The position numbers and the translations under genes are program-made. A DNA stretch of 34,111 nt, from the NCBI GenBank assembly GCA_003645185.1, contig QNEL01000019.1, positions 1 through 34,111 of the forward strand, given 5' to 3'. Positions 8,591 to 18,464 of the stretch are shown piece by piece. This DNA comes from Candidatus Parabeggiatoa sp. nov. 3 (GTDB taxonomy: Bacteria; Pseudomonadota; Gammaproteobacteria; Beggiatoales; Beggiatoaceae). The notes beneath the pieces were generated by a model. That model worked only from the letters and a program-made list of their open reading frames with translations, made no database searches and was not told the DNA's origin. Positions within the stretch are counted from its first letter, which is position 1. Each line of letters opens with the position of its first letter.

Positions 8591-9925
8591 ATGCGTGCTA
8601 ACAAATTCGCAAATTTTGTGCTAATCAGTGGAATATTATTTTTCCTCATGGCACTTATTTATGACTTATACAAGATCATGATATTATCTAGCCTAGATAA
8701 ACATCGTTTGATTTTTGCGGTAATTTCCCTCGCTGGCGTTGTTATATGTTCCTTTGCCCTTAGATTGCGTCAAGATTACAAGATAAATTTGGTTCTAACT
8801 GGTTTATCGATATGTGTTAGCGTATATTCGGTAGAAATTTTCCTCTTTTCTCAGAAAACAGATATTCGTCAACGACTAGCGCAAAAAATGGAAATCCCTT
8901 TTGATACCCGATCAAAACGGGAGATTATTCAGGAAATGAAAGAACAAGGTGTAGATACCTTCCCATCTTTTTATACTCATTTAATAATTCCTAAAAATGG
9001 TTTAGAAATCAACGGAGAAAGAATTTTTCCATTGAGTGGTGTATCACTAAAAAACACCGTTTTGTGCAACGAAAGCGGAAAATGGGTAAATTACAAGAGC
9101 GATGAACATGGTTTTAACAATCCAAGCGGACTATTTGAAGTTGAGGGAATAGATGTTGCGTTGGTTGGTGATTCATTTACCCAAGGTATTTGTGTTAAAC
9201 AAGGTGAAGATATCGCAAGCCAACTACGAAGGATGTCAGGACTACAAGTAATCAATTTGGGGAATGGTGGTAATGGCCCTTTGCTTGAATTGGCAAGCCT
9301 AAAAGAATATGCAGAACCTCTGAAGCCGAAATACGTGTTGTGGCTGTATTATGAAGGAAATGATTTGGGAGATTTAGTTTCAGAACAAAGTTCCCCCTTC
9401 CTTTTGAAATATCGTAATCACCGATTCTCGCAACACTTAATCAATAGACAATCAGAAATAGACTCGATATTGATTAAATATATGGAAGAAATAGGTGGAG
9501 AAACAGTATTAGATAATATAGTCAATATAATAAAGCTTTGGCACTTGCGTCTGTTGTTAATTAAACCATCATTACCACCGCTGTTTACAGAACTGCTTAA
9601 AAATGCGAAGAATTTAACATCTGCTTGGGGAGGTAAACTTTATTTTGTCTATCTTCCTGCATGGAATAGATATGCAACGGATTTAGAACATGGCACTTTT
9701 TACCATCGTCATCAGGTATTGTCTATTGTTCAACACCTGAAAATTCCAATCATAGACATACATGATAGAGTTTTTGCTACTCATCCCGATCCACAGTCAC
9801 TCTTTCCATTTAGAGTTTTTGGACATTATACGAGTGAAGGGTATAGCTTAATAGCTCAAGCAATACACGCCTCTTTGAAGAACGATGGTTTTTTAAAACA
9901 AGAGAAGGTAAAATCAGAAAAATAA
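8591..9925 (+). CDS. SGNH/GDSL hydrolase-like protein with N-terminal TM segments
   Basis: 'VALVGDSFTQGICVKQGED' (GDS block I), 'INLGNGGNGP', 'WLYYEGNDLGDL'; N-terminal hydrophobic helices; good upstream 'gaggag'. Confidence 0.75.
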   Translation: MRANKFANFVLISGILFFLMALIYDLYKIMILSSLDKHRLIFAVISLAGVVICSFALRLRQDYKINLVLTGLSICVSVYSVEIFLFSQKTDIRQRLAQKMEIPFDTRSKREIIQEMKEQGVDTFPSFYTHLIIPKNGLEINGERIFPLSGVSLKNTVLCNESGKWVNYKSDEHGFNNPSGLFEVEGIDVALVGDSFTQGICVKQGEDIASQLRRMSGLQVINLGNGGNGPLLELASLKEYAEPLKPKYVLWLYYEGNDLGDLVSEQSSPFLLKYRNHRFSQHLINRQSEIDSILIKYMEEIGGETVLDNIVNIIKLWHLRLLLIKPSLPPLFTELLKNAKNLTSAWGGKLYFVYLPAWNRYATDLEHGTFYHRHQVLSIVQHLKIPIIDIHDRVFATHPDPQSLFPFRVFGHYTSEGYSLIAQAIHASLKNDGFLKQEKVKSEK

Positions 9926-10007
9926 TGTCACACGCATGAGGGCAAACACACAACTCTGCCCTACATGAATGTGAAATCATTTACCGGCCTATAAAGGAAA
10001 TATTGTT

Positions 10008-11375
10008 ATGCAAATTAAAATCAGAAATTTTGGCCCTGTAAAAGAATTTAATTTTGATTTCACCAAAGACTTTGTGGTTATTTTCGGCAAAAATAATCTT
10101 GGTAAGTCTTATGCTCTTTCTGCGGTTTATTTAGTTTTAAAGAATCTGTTGAACATGAAAATGGACCGAATTAGGAAAGATGAGGTATTATCACAGCTAG
10201 TTTCATATTCTCAGATTCAGTTTCGGGTTAATATGGCAGTGAAGGAGGCTCATGAAATAATAAATCCACAGAATGAAATGATAAGCACACAGCTTTTTTC
10301 ACTGTTCCAAGAGTTGCTGGAAGAAATTGAAGAGTCTTTTTATAACACTTTTGATAATATGACTAACCAATTTTCTAAAGAGATACCGAGTGTGACAATC
10401 AAGAAAGGTTCGGATGAATTCACAATGGAAATTCAAGAACAAAAATTGGTACCTAAAACGACAGATATTGTTGCTAAAATAAACAAATTATTTAGAGAAT
10501 ACAGAGAAAAGTTTTCTTATGAAGCGCTGACAGAAGACGAATATGATGATGAGCTTAGGGCAGATATTGATCTGGTTTTAGAACAAGCTTTATTTTTTCT
10601 TGACGACGAATATTTGGGTAAAGTTAAAAAAGAAACTTCGCTGATATTTTTACCGGCTTCCCGTTCTGGTTTATATCAAGGATTAAATAGCCTTTCTCAA
10701 ATTATGGTTGAGTTATCAAAAAGTCGGAGATTTACCACCAAAAAACTTGAACTCCCCAATATTTCTGAACCATGCAGCGACTATTTTTTAGGTTTATCTA
10801 GTCTGCAACCCAAAAACTTGAAGGATGATAATCCGATTTTAGGCATTGTGAATGAGATAGAACAAACGATTCTCAAAGGTGAAGTCATTTTTGATGAAGT
10901 GACTAAAAAAATGTTTTATAACCCTCATCAAACCGATTTAGTGTTAGATATCTCTGCAACCTCTTCAATGGTTTCAGAACTATCCCCTATAGTTTGTTAC
11001 CTAAAATATCAAGTGGCTGTGGCAAACTCAAAATCTATTATTTTTATAGAAGAGCCAGAAGCTAATTTACATCCAGAAGCCCAGATACAACTAATGGAAA
11101 TATTGGCCAAATTGGTTAAAGCGAACGTCAAAATTGTAATCACATCTCATAGTGATTATCTGTTTAACAAACTGAACAACCTCATTTTAGAAGGAAAAAT
11201 TGATATAGCTTCCATACAAGCAACTGTTTTCAAAGAAACACCTCAAGGTAGCATTGCTAAAGATGTTCCTATAGACAAGCTAGGCATTGATGATGAAAAT
11301 TTTCTGGAAATTGCTGAAGATATCTTTAACGAAAAATTAGCCGCAATAGAAAAATTGAATGATGAGGATTCATGA
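10008..11375 (+). CDS. AAA family ATPase (OLD/RecF/AAA_15-like, no TOPRIM)
   Basis: Walker A 'GKNNLGKSYALSAVYL', Walker B 'SIIFIEEPEANLHPEAQ', D-loop/switch region 'VKIVITSHSDYLFNKL'. Confidence 0.9.
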   Translation: MQIKIRNFGPVKEFNFDFTKDFVVIFGKNNLGKSYALSAVYLVLKNLLNMKMDRIRKDEVLSQLVSYSQIQFRVNMAVKEAHEIINPQNEMISTQLFSLFQELLEEIEESFYNTFDNMTNQFSKEIPSVTIKKGSDEFTMEIQEQKLVPKTTDIVAKINKLFREYREKFSYEALTEDEYDDELRADIDLVLEQALFFLDDEYLGKVKKETSLIFLPASRSGLYQGLNSLSQIMVELSKSRRFTTKKLELPNISEPCSDYFLGLSSLQPKNLKDDNPILGIVNEIEQTILKGEVIFDEVTKKMFYNPHQTDLVLDISATSSMVSELSPIVCYLKYQVAVANSKSIIFIEEPEANLHPEAQIQLMEILAKLVKANVKIVITSHSDYLFNKLNNLILEGKIDIASIQATVFKETPQGSIAKDVPIDKLGIDDENFLEIAEDIFNEKLAAIEKLNDEDS

Positions 11376-11896
11376 TGTTTGACAAAATTATAAATTCAGA
11401 TTTAGTTGGTTTACGTCGAGAAACTTGTGAGGAAAATAATGCTCGTGTTGAATTTAGCAAGCAATTAGCAGAAGATAACTACATTGTCTTAAAAATTGAT
11501 GCATACTATAACTCAAAAAGAGAACCTAACCCTCCCCCCTCTATTGACTGCTTAATTCTTGTTAAATGTGATACTAATGAATGTTATGACTTTTACTTAG
11601 TAGAACTGAAAGACATTAAGTCTTTAAAAGGTCTTAACATTAAAAACATACAACAAAAATTTGCAACAACAATCAATGATTTCTTAAATAAGGAATTTAA
11701 AGATATTTTTGATGCTTACTGCATAAATGATTTTAAACTTTACTTGGTGTTAGGTGAAACATTCTCAAAAAAATACGGGAAAAAGATGGGTTCTTCGCAA
11801 TTAAAAATTTTTACACTCCAAAAATTATATCACTTTAGAAATAAAATAGCAGCAATTAACCCAATACCATCAGATTATCAGGTCAAAGAATGCTGA
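11372..11896 (+). CDS. Small PD-(D/E)XK nuclease-like partner protein
   Basis: Start overlaps the upstream stop by 4 bp (ATGA). E...'SIDCLIL'...'FYLVELKD' fits E-xn-D-xn-ExK. Confidence 0.6.
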   Translation: MMFDKIINSDLVGLRRETCEENNARVEFSKQLAEDNYIVLKIDAYYNSKREPNPPPSIDCLILVKCDTNECYDFYLVELKDIKSLKGLNIKNIQQKFATTINDFLNKEFKDIFDAYCINDFKLYLVLGETFSKKYGKKMGSSQLKIFTLQKLYHFRNKIAAINPIPSDYQVKEC

Positions 11897-11933
11897 TGAT
11901 TCAAGCGGGAATGTATAAAAATTTGAAATTTAT

Positions 11934-12067
11934 TATAGCGTTTCTCAATTTAGTGATGGACAACCACCCCCTAGCCCCTTATCAAGGATGGGGAACTCTC
12001 CTCCTTACGAATGAGGGGTAGGGGGAGGTTATGAAGTTTGTCCCTTATCAAATTGAGAAAGACTATA
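11934..12067. mobile_element. MITE-like inverted-repeat element
   Basis: ~30-bp imperfect TIRs tatagcgtttctcaatttagtgatggacaa (11934-11963) and ttgtcccttatcaaattgagaaagactata (12038-12067). Confidence 0.7.
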
Positions 12068-12110
12068 ACCGAATGGTAAACAATAAACTAAAAATAGAAG
12101 CTAAATAAAA

Positions 12111-13526
12111 ATGAAATGCCTTTTAATTTCGCCCCCCTTTGATCCTAACAGAGTTACAAGGCGGTTTCCGCCAATGTCTCTGCTTTATCTTGCTGCCAGT
12201 TTAAGAAAATTTGGTCATGAACCCGTTATATCCAATCTTGGCGTATTCATTGGCACAGATGAGAATACTTTAAAAGAAATCACGCTGCAAACAGTTAATG
12301 AATATCAACCGGAATTAGTTGGTTTTACCTGCTCAAGTTCATCATTCCCTCTCGTAAGAAAAAGTGCGGCTTATATCAAAGAATCCTTTCCCAATGTCAA
12401 AATTATAGTTGGAGGTATGCACCCAACACTATTTCCTAGAGAAATTTTAGAGAATTGTTCTTTTATAGATTATATTGCGATTGGTGAGGCTGATTACACC
12501 TTCGTAAAACTTTGCGATATGCTTGATGCGAATGAGACAGATTTTACTACGCCTGGAATAGCCCAAAGAACAAAATATGGAAAAATTGTTATCGGAGAAC
12601 GTCCAGAACCCATCAAAAATCTTGATGACTTACCGATGCCAGCATGGCAAGATATTTCTATCAATGATTATCGCTTTGATTATTCTGCATGGCTTAATCC
12701 CAAAAAACATAAGATTGACATCGTAGCTCCCATATTAACCAGTCGCAGTTGTCCTTTTGACTGTAATTTCTGTGCTTTTAATACTTTAATGGGACGTGGT
12801 TTTCGTTATCATAGTCCGGCACGAGTTGTTGATGAAATTGAAAGACTGCATAAGCAATTTGGGGTAAATTATTTTGAATTTATTGACGATAATATGGGCA
12901 TTAAAAAATCTCGTTTAATCGCAATATGCAATGAGATATTAAAAAGAAATTTGGATATCCAATTTACTTCTATGAGCGGGCTTCACATTGCGACGATTGA
13001 CCAAGATATAGTTGATGCCCTATGTGACGCTGGATATTGACATGCCATCCTTCCCGTTGAACATGCTTCAGAGTTCATTCGGAACAAAGTGATTGGAAAA
13101 AAACTATCTCGTGATAAAATTTTTGAAGTGGCAGAGTTATTTAAGAAAAGAGGACTCATGACTCGTGGTTTTTTTATTATTGGATTTCCTGAAGAAACTG
13201 ATGAAACCATAAAAGAAACTATACAGATGATCAAAGAACTTGATTTTGATCTTGTCAATGTATTTAATTTGATTCCATTTCCGGGAACACGACTGTTCCA
13301 ACAGTGTTTGGAACATAAATTATTTCTAAACAAAGTTGATACCAATACTTTATGGAAAGGAGAATTGGGTTTAGATACATCAGACCATAGTGGCTTCTAT
13401 TTAAAACCTTTTGCTATGCCGATGGAAAAATTAATAGCGTATAGACAAGAAATCGATCAGTTAGTTCGTGATAAGCAACAACAAACTCAATTAAAAATCA
13501 AAAATCAGAACTTAGTCTTTGTCTAA
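12111..13526 (+). pseudogene. B12-binding radical SAM protein interrupted by an in-frame TGA (13038-13040)
   Basis: N-terminal B12-binding-like Rossmann region 'LAASLRKFGHEPVIS...GGMHPTLFPREIL'; 'SRSCPFDCNFC'. The frame continues after TGA: 'CDAGY*HAILPVEHASEFIRNKVIGKKLSRDKI', as expected for this family. Confidence 0.85.
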
Positions 13527-13656
13527 TCAGTCGATTATTTATAGATATTTTTGGTTGAATAAATTACCAAAAAAAATACCCCCTTTACCAAAGTAAGTGG
13601 GGAACTCTATTAATTTCCCACTTTCGGAAAGGGGGACTGAGGAAGAATTTTAAAAT

Positions 13657-13683
13657 ACCTGAAAACTTATGCTTCAGTACTTA
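13657..13683 (+). repeat. Copy of the 'GAAAACTTATGCTTCAGTACTTA' end motif
   Basis: Also at 95-120 and 18436-18460; inverted partial copy at 18341-18355. Confidence 0.75.
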
Positions 13684-13698
13684 AACAAGGAACAAAAA

Positions 13699-15873
13699 AT
13701 GGTAACAGACAATAGACAATTTGATGCCAATAAAAAACAAGTCAGCTTGAAAAATTTATATTTGGATCCAAACAACTTTCGTTTAATCCATGAGCCTGAC
13801 TATAAAGAAGTTCCAGAACAATCGTTCAAAGAAAAATCGGTTCAGCATCGAACCTCTCAGTTATTAGTGGGTCATAAAAATCAGAATATTAAAGATATTC
13901 TGGACAGTTTTAACGCGAATGACTACCTACCGGTTGATCAGATACAAGTTCGCCCATTGGAGGTGGGAAGATATGTTGTTGTTGAAGGTAATCGGCGGAT
14001 TGCAACCCTGAAATATCTCCAATCAGAGTATGAGCAAAAAGGTATTGATCTGGGTAAACTCAATTCGGATATTTTTAGTAAAGTCCCGGTGGTTTTATAT
14101 ACTGATAGCGATGAAATGCATCATCTTACTTTGATGGCCCTGAAACATATCAGTGGCAACAAAAAATGGGGAGAATGGAATCAGGCTAAGTTGCTTGACA
14201 AAATGCATTCTACCTACGAACTTGCAGAAGAAGAAATATGCAAACGGGTAGCCATTACTAAAATAGAACTACGCCGTTCTTTAAGGGCTTTGTCATTTCT
14301 TCAGCAATATCAGGATTCTGATTATGGTGATCAATTTAACGAAAATAAATTTCCCATTTTTCGCGAAATTGTTCGTAATGCGGTTTTAAAAAAGTGGTTA
14401 AAATGGGATGATAATGAATATAAGTCCCAAAATGCTCAAAATTGTGAATTTTTATTTTCCTTAATATCCACAGAACCGTTGGAAAATGAAGATGATGACG
14501 GCAGTGTATCTTATGGAGATGATCACCTGAAACCGGCACTGGTGACACGAGATGATATCAGATTATTAGGCCAGATAATTAATGATGAAAAAGCACTTGA
14601 ACAATTAAAACTCACTCGTGATATCAATGCAGCGTACCGTTCTAGTAGTCTGATGTTTCGTGAACATCAACAGGCTGCTATAAAATCAATCAGCAATGAA
14701 ATTGACACTTTAGGACAAATGGTGATTCAGGAAGATTCTTTGCCGGATATTGAATCCGTTCTTGGTCGTCTTCAGGGCATTATAAACCGAGCGAAAGCAT
14801 CTAGTATTATCAGTCTTGTCGGTGTGGAGCAAAAAATCGTGTTTCATGATCGCATTGATGCTCATTTTTCTGAACTGTCAGTGTCTAACTATAAACGATT
14901 GCAAAATCTAACCATTTCAAAGTTGTCCCGTATCAATCTTATTACTGGTATTAACAATTCAGGAAAAACAACATTACTTGAGGCTGTCTATCTACTTTGT
15001 CGTCAGAATGATTTTGGGGGTTTGTTGGAAGTGATTCGACGGCGCGGAAAAATGACTGAAGATCGGATCAATCCAGAATGGTTTATTGAGCAGATACCAC
15101 CGGTGATTGAGATTAGTGGACAATTTGATAACTCTAATGCAACTATTTTGATAAAACACTATAAAGAAAAGAATAGCAGCATCGACAAATCACATTATCT
15201 TGAGTCGGTAGAAATTTCTTCATGTTATGCCGAAACGTCGCTCAAATCTCTTATCAGAATATTCAAAGGGCAAGATCGTGAAACTCAGGCGGAGCGTATT
15301 AAAATTCTTTGTCCATCCGTGTTTAGTAGTCCTTTTTTCTTAAATGAACCACACCGCTATGCACAGCACCACTATAAAAGTGTGCAATCCAAAAGCTTAC
15401 CTAAAATCGTTGAATTCATTCGTGAAAAGGTGGTAGAAACGGTTGAGGATATTCGACTGGCTGATGAAATGCAACGCTTTCTGGTTACTGATCGTGTATT
15501 CCAGGAAACCTTAGACTTAACCGGATACGGTGAAGGGTTACAGCGTATTTTTTTCCTTTCACTACTATTTGCCTCGGCACAAAATGGAATTATTCTTATT
15601 GACGAGTTTGAAAATGCCATTCATACGAAATTGATCGCTCAGTTTGCGGGATTTATTGATGAACTCTCGAAACTTTTTAATACCCAAGTATTTTTGACTA
15701 GCCATAGTAAAGAGTGTATTGATGCTTTCGTTAAAAATATGCCACAAATAGATGATCTATCCGCGTGTGCTTTAGTGGAAAATGAAGAAGGTATTGTTGC
15801 CAGAGAATTCACAGGCAAAAAATTCAGGCGACTTGTCGAGGCTGGTAATGTTGATCTGAGGAGGGCAAAATAA
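13699..15873 (+). CDS. ParB/Srx-like N-terminal domain fused to a C-terminal AAA/ABC-like ATPase (OLD/RecF type)
   Basis: N-term 'VSLKNLYLDPNNFRL...VRPLEVGRYVVVEGNRRIATLKYL' (ParB-like). Walker A 'LITGINNSGKTTLLEAVYLL', Walker B 'GIILIDEFENAIH', 'VFLTSHSKECIDAF'. The track start at 13669 (MLQYL) lies in a repeat, so 13699 is more likely. Confidence 0.85.
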   Translation: MVTDNRQFDANKKQVSLKNLYLDPNNFRLIHEPDYKEVPEQSFKEKSVQHRTSQLLVGHKNQNIKDILDSFNANDYLPVDQIQVRPLEVGRYVVVEGNRRIATLKYLQSEYEQKGIDLGKLNSDIFSKVPVVLYTDSDEMHHLTLMALKHISGNKKWGEWNQAKLLDKMHSTYELAEEEICKRVAITKIELRRSLRALSFLQQYQDSDYGDQFNENKFPIFREIVRNAVLKKWLKWDDNEYKSQNAQNCEFLFSLISTEPLENEDDDGSVSYGDDHLKPALVTRDDIRLLGQIINDEKALEQLKLTRDINAAYRSSSLMFREHQQAAIKSISNEIDTLGQMVIQEDSLPDIESVLGRLQGIINRAKASSIISLVGVEQKIVFHDRIDAHFSELSVSNYKRLQNLTISKLSRINLITGINNSGKTTLLEAVYLLCRQNDFGGLLEVIRRRGKMTEDRINPEWFIEQIPPVIEISGQFDNSNATILIKHYKEKNSSIDKSHYLESVEISSCYAETSLKSLIRIFKGQDRETQAERIKILCPSVFSSPFFLNEPHRYAQHHYKSVQSKSLPKIVEFIREKVVETVEDIRLADEMQRFLVTDRVFQETLDLTGYGEGLQRIFFLSLLFASAQNGIILIDEFENAIHTKLIAQFAGFIDELSKLFNTQVFLTSHSKECIDAFVKNMPQIDDLSACALVENEEGIVAREFTGKKFRRLVEAGNVDLRRAK

Positions 15874-16790
15874 TGGAAAAGATTAATGTCCTACTGGTAT
15901 TTTGTGAAGGTCCACACGATGTTGCTTTTTGTCGTCTGATGTTCAAGTATTATTTTGATATTAAACAAATTAGTTGGAAATTTAGCGAATATCCGGCACC
16001 GTTTAATCAGTTATTCAAAACCAGCATGGAAAATCATGCCGCGCAGGATATGAGTCTGGATATGGCACACAAGTTTTTTCTGCCGGATAAAACATTATAC
16101 AATGAAAACAGAAAATTGCTGGTATTGCTTTTTAACACAGGGGGAAAAACCAAAACAAATAATCCGAAAGATTTTCTTAAAGATTTCTTGCCGCTATTTG
16201 AAGACCGAGAATCCTTTTCTGACGATGCGAAGAAAATAGTCAATAACTGTAACTACCTGTTTCTGTACGATAGAGATTACAAAGAACCTTCTGATGTGTT
16301 TTCATGGTGTAAGAATGAATTTGCACAGATTGGAGATGATGATATTATTTTTCTCGAAGAAAATTTTATAATAGATGATGGAAACAATCTCGCCGCAAGC
16401 TGTATGAAAAAAACGGTTGGCGTTTATGTATTTGCAAAACCCGATTCTCTAGGAACACTGGAAGACATTCTTCTTCCCATGTTGGAATCCGCACAAAGCG
16501 AGTTGTTCAATAAAGCTGAAAAATTTATTGATAGTGCATTCACTTGGAAACCGGAACAAGATAAGGTTAAGAACAGGGTTGCTGAAATTGCGAAAAGGAA
16601 AAAAGCGATAATCACAACAATGGGGCAAAGAAAAAAGCCGGGTTCATCCATGAACGTTGTTATTGATCAAGGAAAACTGATCTCAACAGACATTTTCACC
16701 CAAAATAATGATGTCAAACTGTTTGTTGATTTTGTTGCCTCTTTGGCAGTATTAAGAACCGAAGAATTTACCCAAAATAATCGGAGCTAA
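15873..16790 (+). CDS. TOPRIM-like protein (DUF3226/OLD-TOPRIM type)
   Basis: 'LLVFCEGPHDVAFCRLMFKYYF' (catalytic-Glu strand), 'NYLFLYDRDY' (DxD), 'GTLEDILLPML'. Start overlaps the upstream stop (TAATG). Confidence 0.65.
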   Translation: MEKINVLLVFCEGPHDVAFCRLMFKYYFDIKQISWKFSEYPAPFNQLFKTSMENHAAQDMSLDMAHKFFLPDKTLYNENRKLLVLLFNTGGKTKTNNPKDFLKDFLPLFEDRESFSDDAKKIVNNCNYLFLYDRDYKEPSDVFSWCKNEFAQIGDDDIIFLEENFIIDDGNNLAASCMKKTVGVYVFAKPDSLGTLEDILLPMLESAQSELFNKAEKFIDSAFTWKPEQDKVKNRVAEIAKRKKAIITTMGQRKKPGSSMNVVIDQGKLISTDIFTQNNDVKLFVDFVASLAVLRTEEFTQNNRS

Positions 16791-16805
16791 TACGCTTATA
16801 ATAGG

Positions 16806-17744
16806 TTGAAATTGAAATTTATGATACTTTCTATCATTATTCCGGTTTATCATTGTGAAGCTTGTTTGGCACGATTACATGAACGGATTACTCAGACGAT
16901 AAATACACTGAATGGGGTTACTGATTATGAAATCATTTTTGTTGAAGATTGTGGACTAGATGGTTCATGGGAAACGATTGAAATCCTTGCTAAAAAAGAT
17001 GTTCATGTTCGTGGTATTCAATTTAGTCGTAATTTTGGTCAACATCATAGCATTACGGCAGGAATAGAATTGTGTAGAGGAGATTGGGCGGTTGTGATGG
17101 ACTGTGATCTTCAGGATCGCCCTGAAGATATTGCGCTTTTATGGCAAAAAGCACAAGCTGGATATGACATTGTCAATGCGCGACGACAAAAACGCCAAGA
17201 TTCATGGTGGAGAAAAATGACTTCTAGTTTGTATCATATCATTTTTGAATGGCTCTGTGGTCTTTCCTATGATCCCCAAGTAGCTAATTTCAGAATTGTT
17301 AGTAGAAAAGTTATTTCTGCTTATAATACTATGCAGGAAAGTTCAAGGGCATTTGGAGCCCAAATTCAATGGTTAGGTTTTGCAACCGGTTATATAGACG
17401 TACAACATGATATGCGCTATGAAGGAGAAAGTGCTTATACTTTCAGAAAATTACTTCACTTAGCCATAGAAGTAAGCATCTCTTATTCTAACAAACCACT
17501 TAGACTTTCTATTGGTTTAGGAATTACCATATCATTTTGTGCGGCAATGGCTTCAATTTGGATTATGATACAAGCTCTTTATTGGGGCATTCCAGTTGAA
17601 GGTTGGGCAAGCTTAATGGTATCTATATGGTTTTTGGGTGGTATTATTATTGCGAATCTTGGTATTATTGGTCTCTATATTGGTAAGATTTATGACGAAA
17701 CACGGAAACGTCCAATCTATGTTATTTCTAAGAGAGTCAACTGA
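16806..17744 (+). CDS. GT2 family glycosyltransferase (DPM1/GtrB/ArnC-like) with two C-terminal TM helices
   Basis: 'SIIIPVYHCEACLARL', 'FVEDCGLDGSWETI', 'GDWAVVMDCDLQDRPEDI', C-terminal TM pair, 'IGLYIGKIYDETRKRPIYVI'. The likely start is the in-frame ATG at 16821. Confidence 0.95.
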   Translation: MKLKFMILSIIIPVYHCEACLARLHERITQTINTLNGVTDYEIIFVEDCGLDGSWETIEILAKKDVHVRGIQFSRNFGQHHSITAGIELCRGDWAVVMDCDLQDRPEDIALLWQKAQAGYDIVNARRQKRQDSWWRKMTSSLYHIIFEWLCGLSYDPQVANFRIVSRKVISAYNTMQESSRAFGAQIQWLGFATGYIDVQHDMRYEGESAYTFRKLLHLAIEVSISYSNKPLRLSIGLGITISFCAAMASIWIMIQALYWGIPVEGWASLMVSIWFLGGIIIANLGIIGLYIGKIYDETRKRPIYVISKRVN

Positions 17745-17764
17745 ATTCATCTCTACACTAAAGT

Positions 17765-18028
17765 ATGGAAATCGAATTTGATCCAAATAAAGCATCATCA
17801 AACCTCATCAAGCATGGCATTTCTTTTGAAGAATCATCAACGGCACTTCTTGACCCATTAGCTTTGGTTCGAGAGGATCCGGATGCTGAGGGTGAGAACC
17901 GCTGGGTGCTGATAGGTATGAGTAATCAAGCGAGATTGCTAACTGTCGTTTATACGCTACGAAATGAACGTATTCGTCTTATTTCGGCGCGTAAAGCAAC
18001 TAAAAAGGAGGCAAAAATTTATGCGTGA
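17765..18028 (+). CDS. brnT: BrnT family toxin
   Basis: 'EIEFDPNKASSNLIKHGISFEES...RWVLIGMSNQARLLTVVYTLRNERIRLISARKATKKEAKIYA'. Confidence 0.95.
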   Translation: MEIEFDPNKASSNLIKHGISFEESSTALLDPLALVREDPDAEGENRWVLIGMSNQARLLTVVYTLRNERIRLISARKATKKEAKIYA

Positions 18029-18257
18029 AGAATATGATTTTTCAAATGCAAAAAGGGCTAAGGACGTACCTCATCTCTCAAAATTGCAAGCCGAAGCCAA
18101 AGATAAAACTTGTGTTATTATCATGCTGGATAATGAAGTTCTTCAAAGCTATCAAGCAAAAGCAAAAGAGAAAGGACTTTCATATCAAACACTTATTAAC
18201 CATACTCTGATGGAATCAATGGCTTATCGGAGCATTGATGAAGCTTCACCCGCATAG
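18021..18257 (+). CDS. brnA: BrnA family antitoxin
   Basis: Start 18021 after 'aaggaggc', overlapping brnT by 8 bp; 'MREEYDFSNAKRAKDVP...SYQTLINHTLMES'. Confidence 0.9.
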   Translation: MREEYDFSNAKRAKDVPHLSKLQAEAKDKTCVIIMLDNEVLQSYQAKAKEKGLSYQTLINHTLMESMAYRSIDEASPA

Positions 18258-18340
18258 CTAAGATTTGAAGAGGTACACAAAAGCTTTTTTAACATTTATA
18301 ACCGGCTCAACAAAATACTATTTAAATTGGATATTGAATG

Positions 18341-18455
18341 ACTGAAGCACAAGTTATCGAATATTTTGTAGCTCATTAAAAAATAAGGTGGGCAAGAACC
18401 TTGCCCACCCTACATTATTATTCGGTTTATAATGTTAGAAAACTTGTGCTTCAGT
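18341..18455. mobile_element. MITE-like element with internal hairpin (18387-18409)
   Basis: 15-bp perfect TIRs actgaagcacaagtt / aacttgtgcttcagt; internal ggtgggcaag-aac-cttgcccacc. Confidence 0.75.
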
Positions 18456-18464
18456 ACTTATCTC

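Noticed and set aside
13038-13040. TGA as a selenocysteine codon
   Set aside because: Position corresponds to an Arg-like residue, not Cys. No SECIS-like hairpin was recognised downstream, and other genes use TGA as a normal stop.
12983-16651. Minus-strand ORFs 12983-13345, 14336-14548, 15372-15620, 15565-15747, 16034-16243, 16424-16651
   Set aside because: Antisense to well-supported coding regions, with no independent motifs.
18025-18210. 61-aa ORF overlapping brnA
   Set aside because: Out-of-frame with brnA, which has a strong family match.
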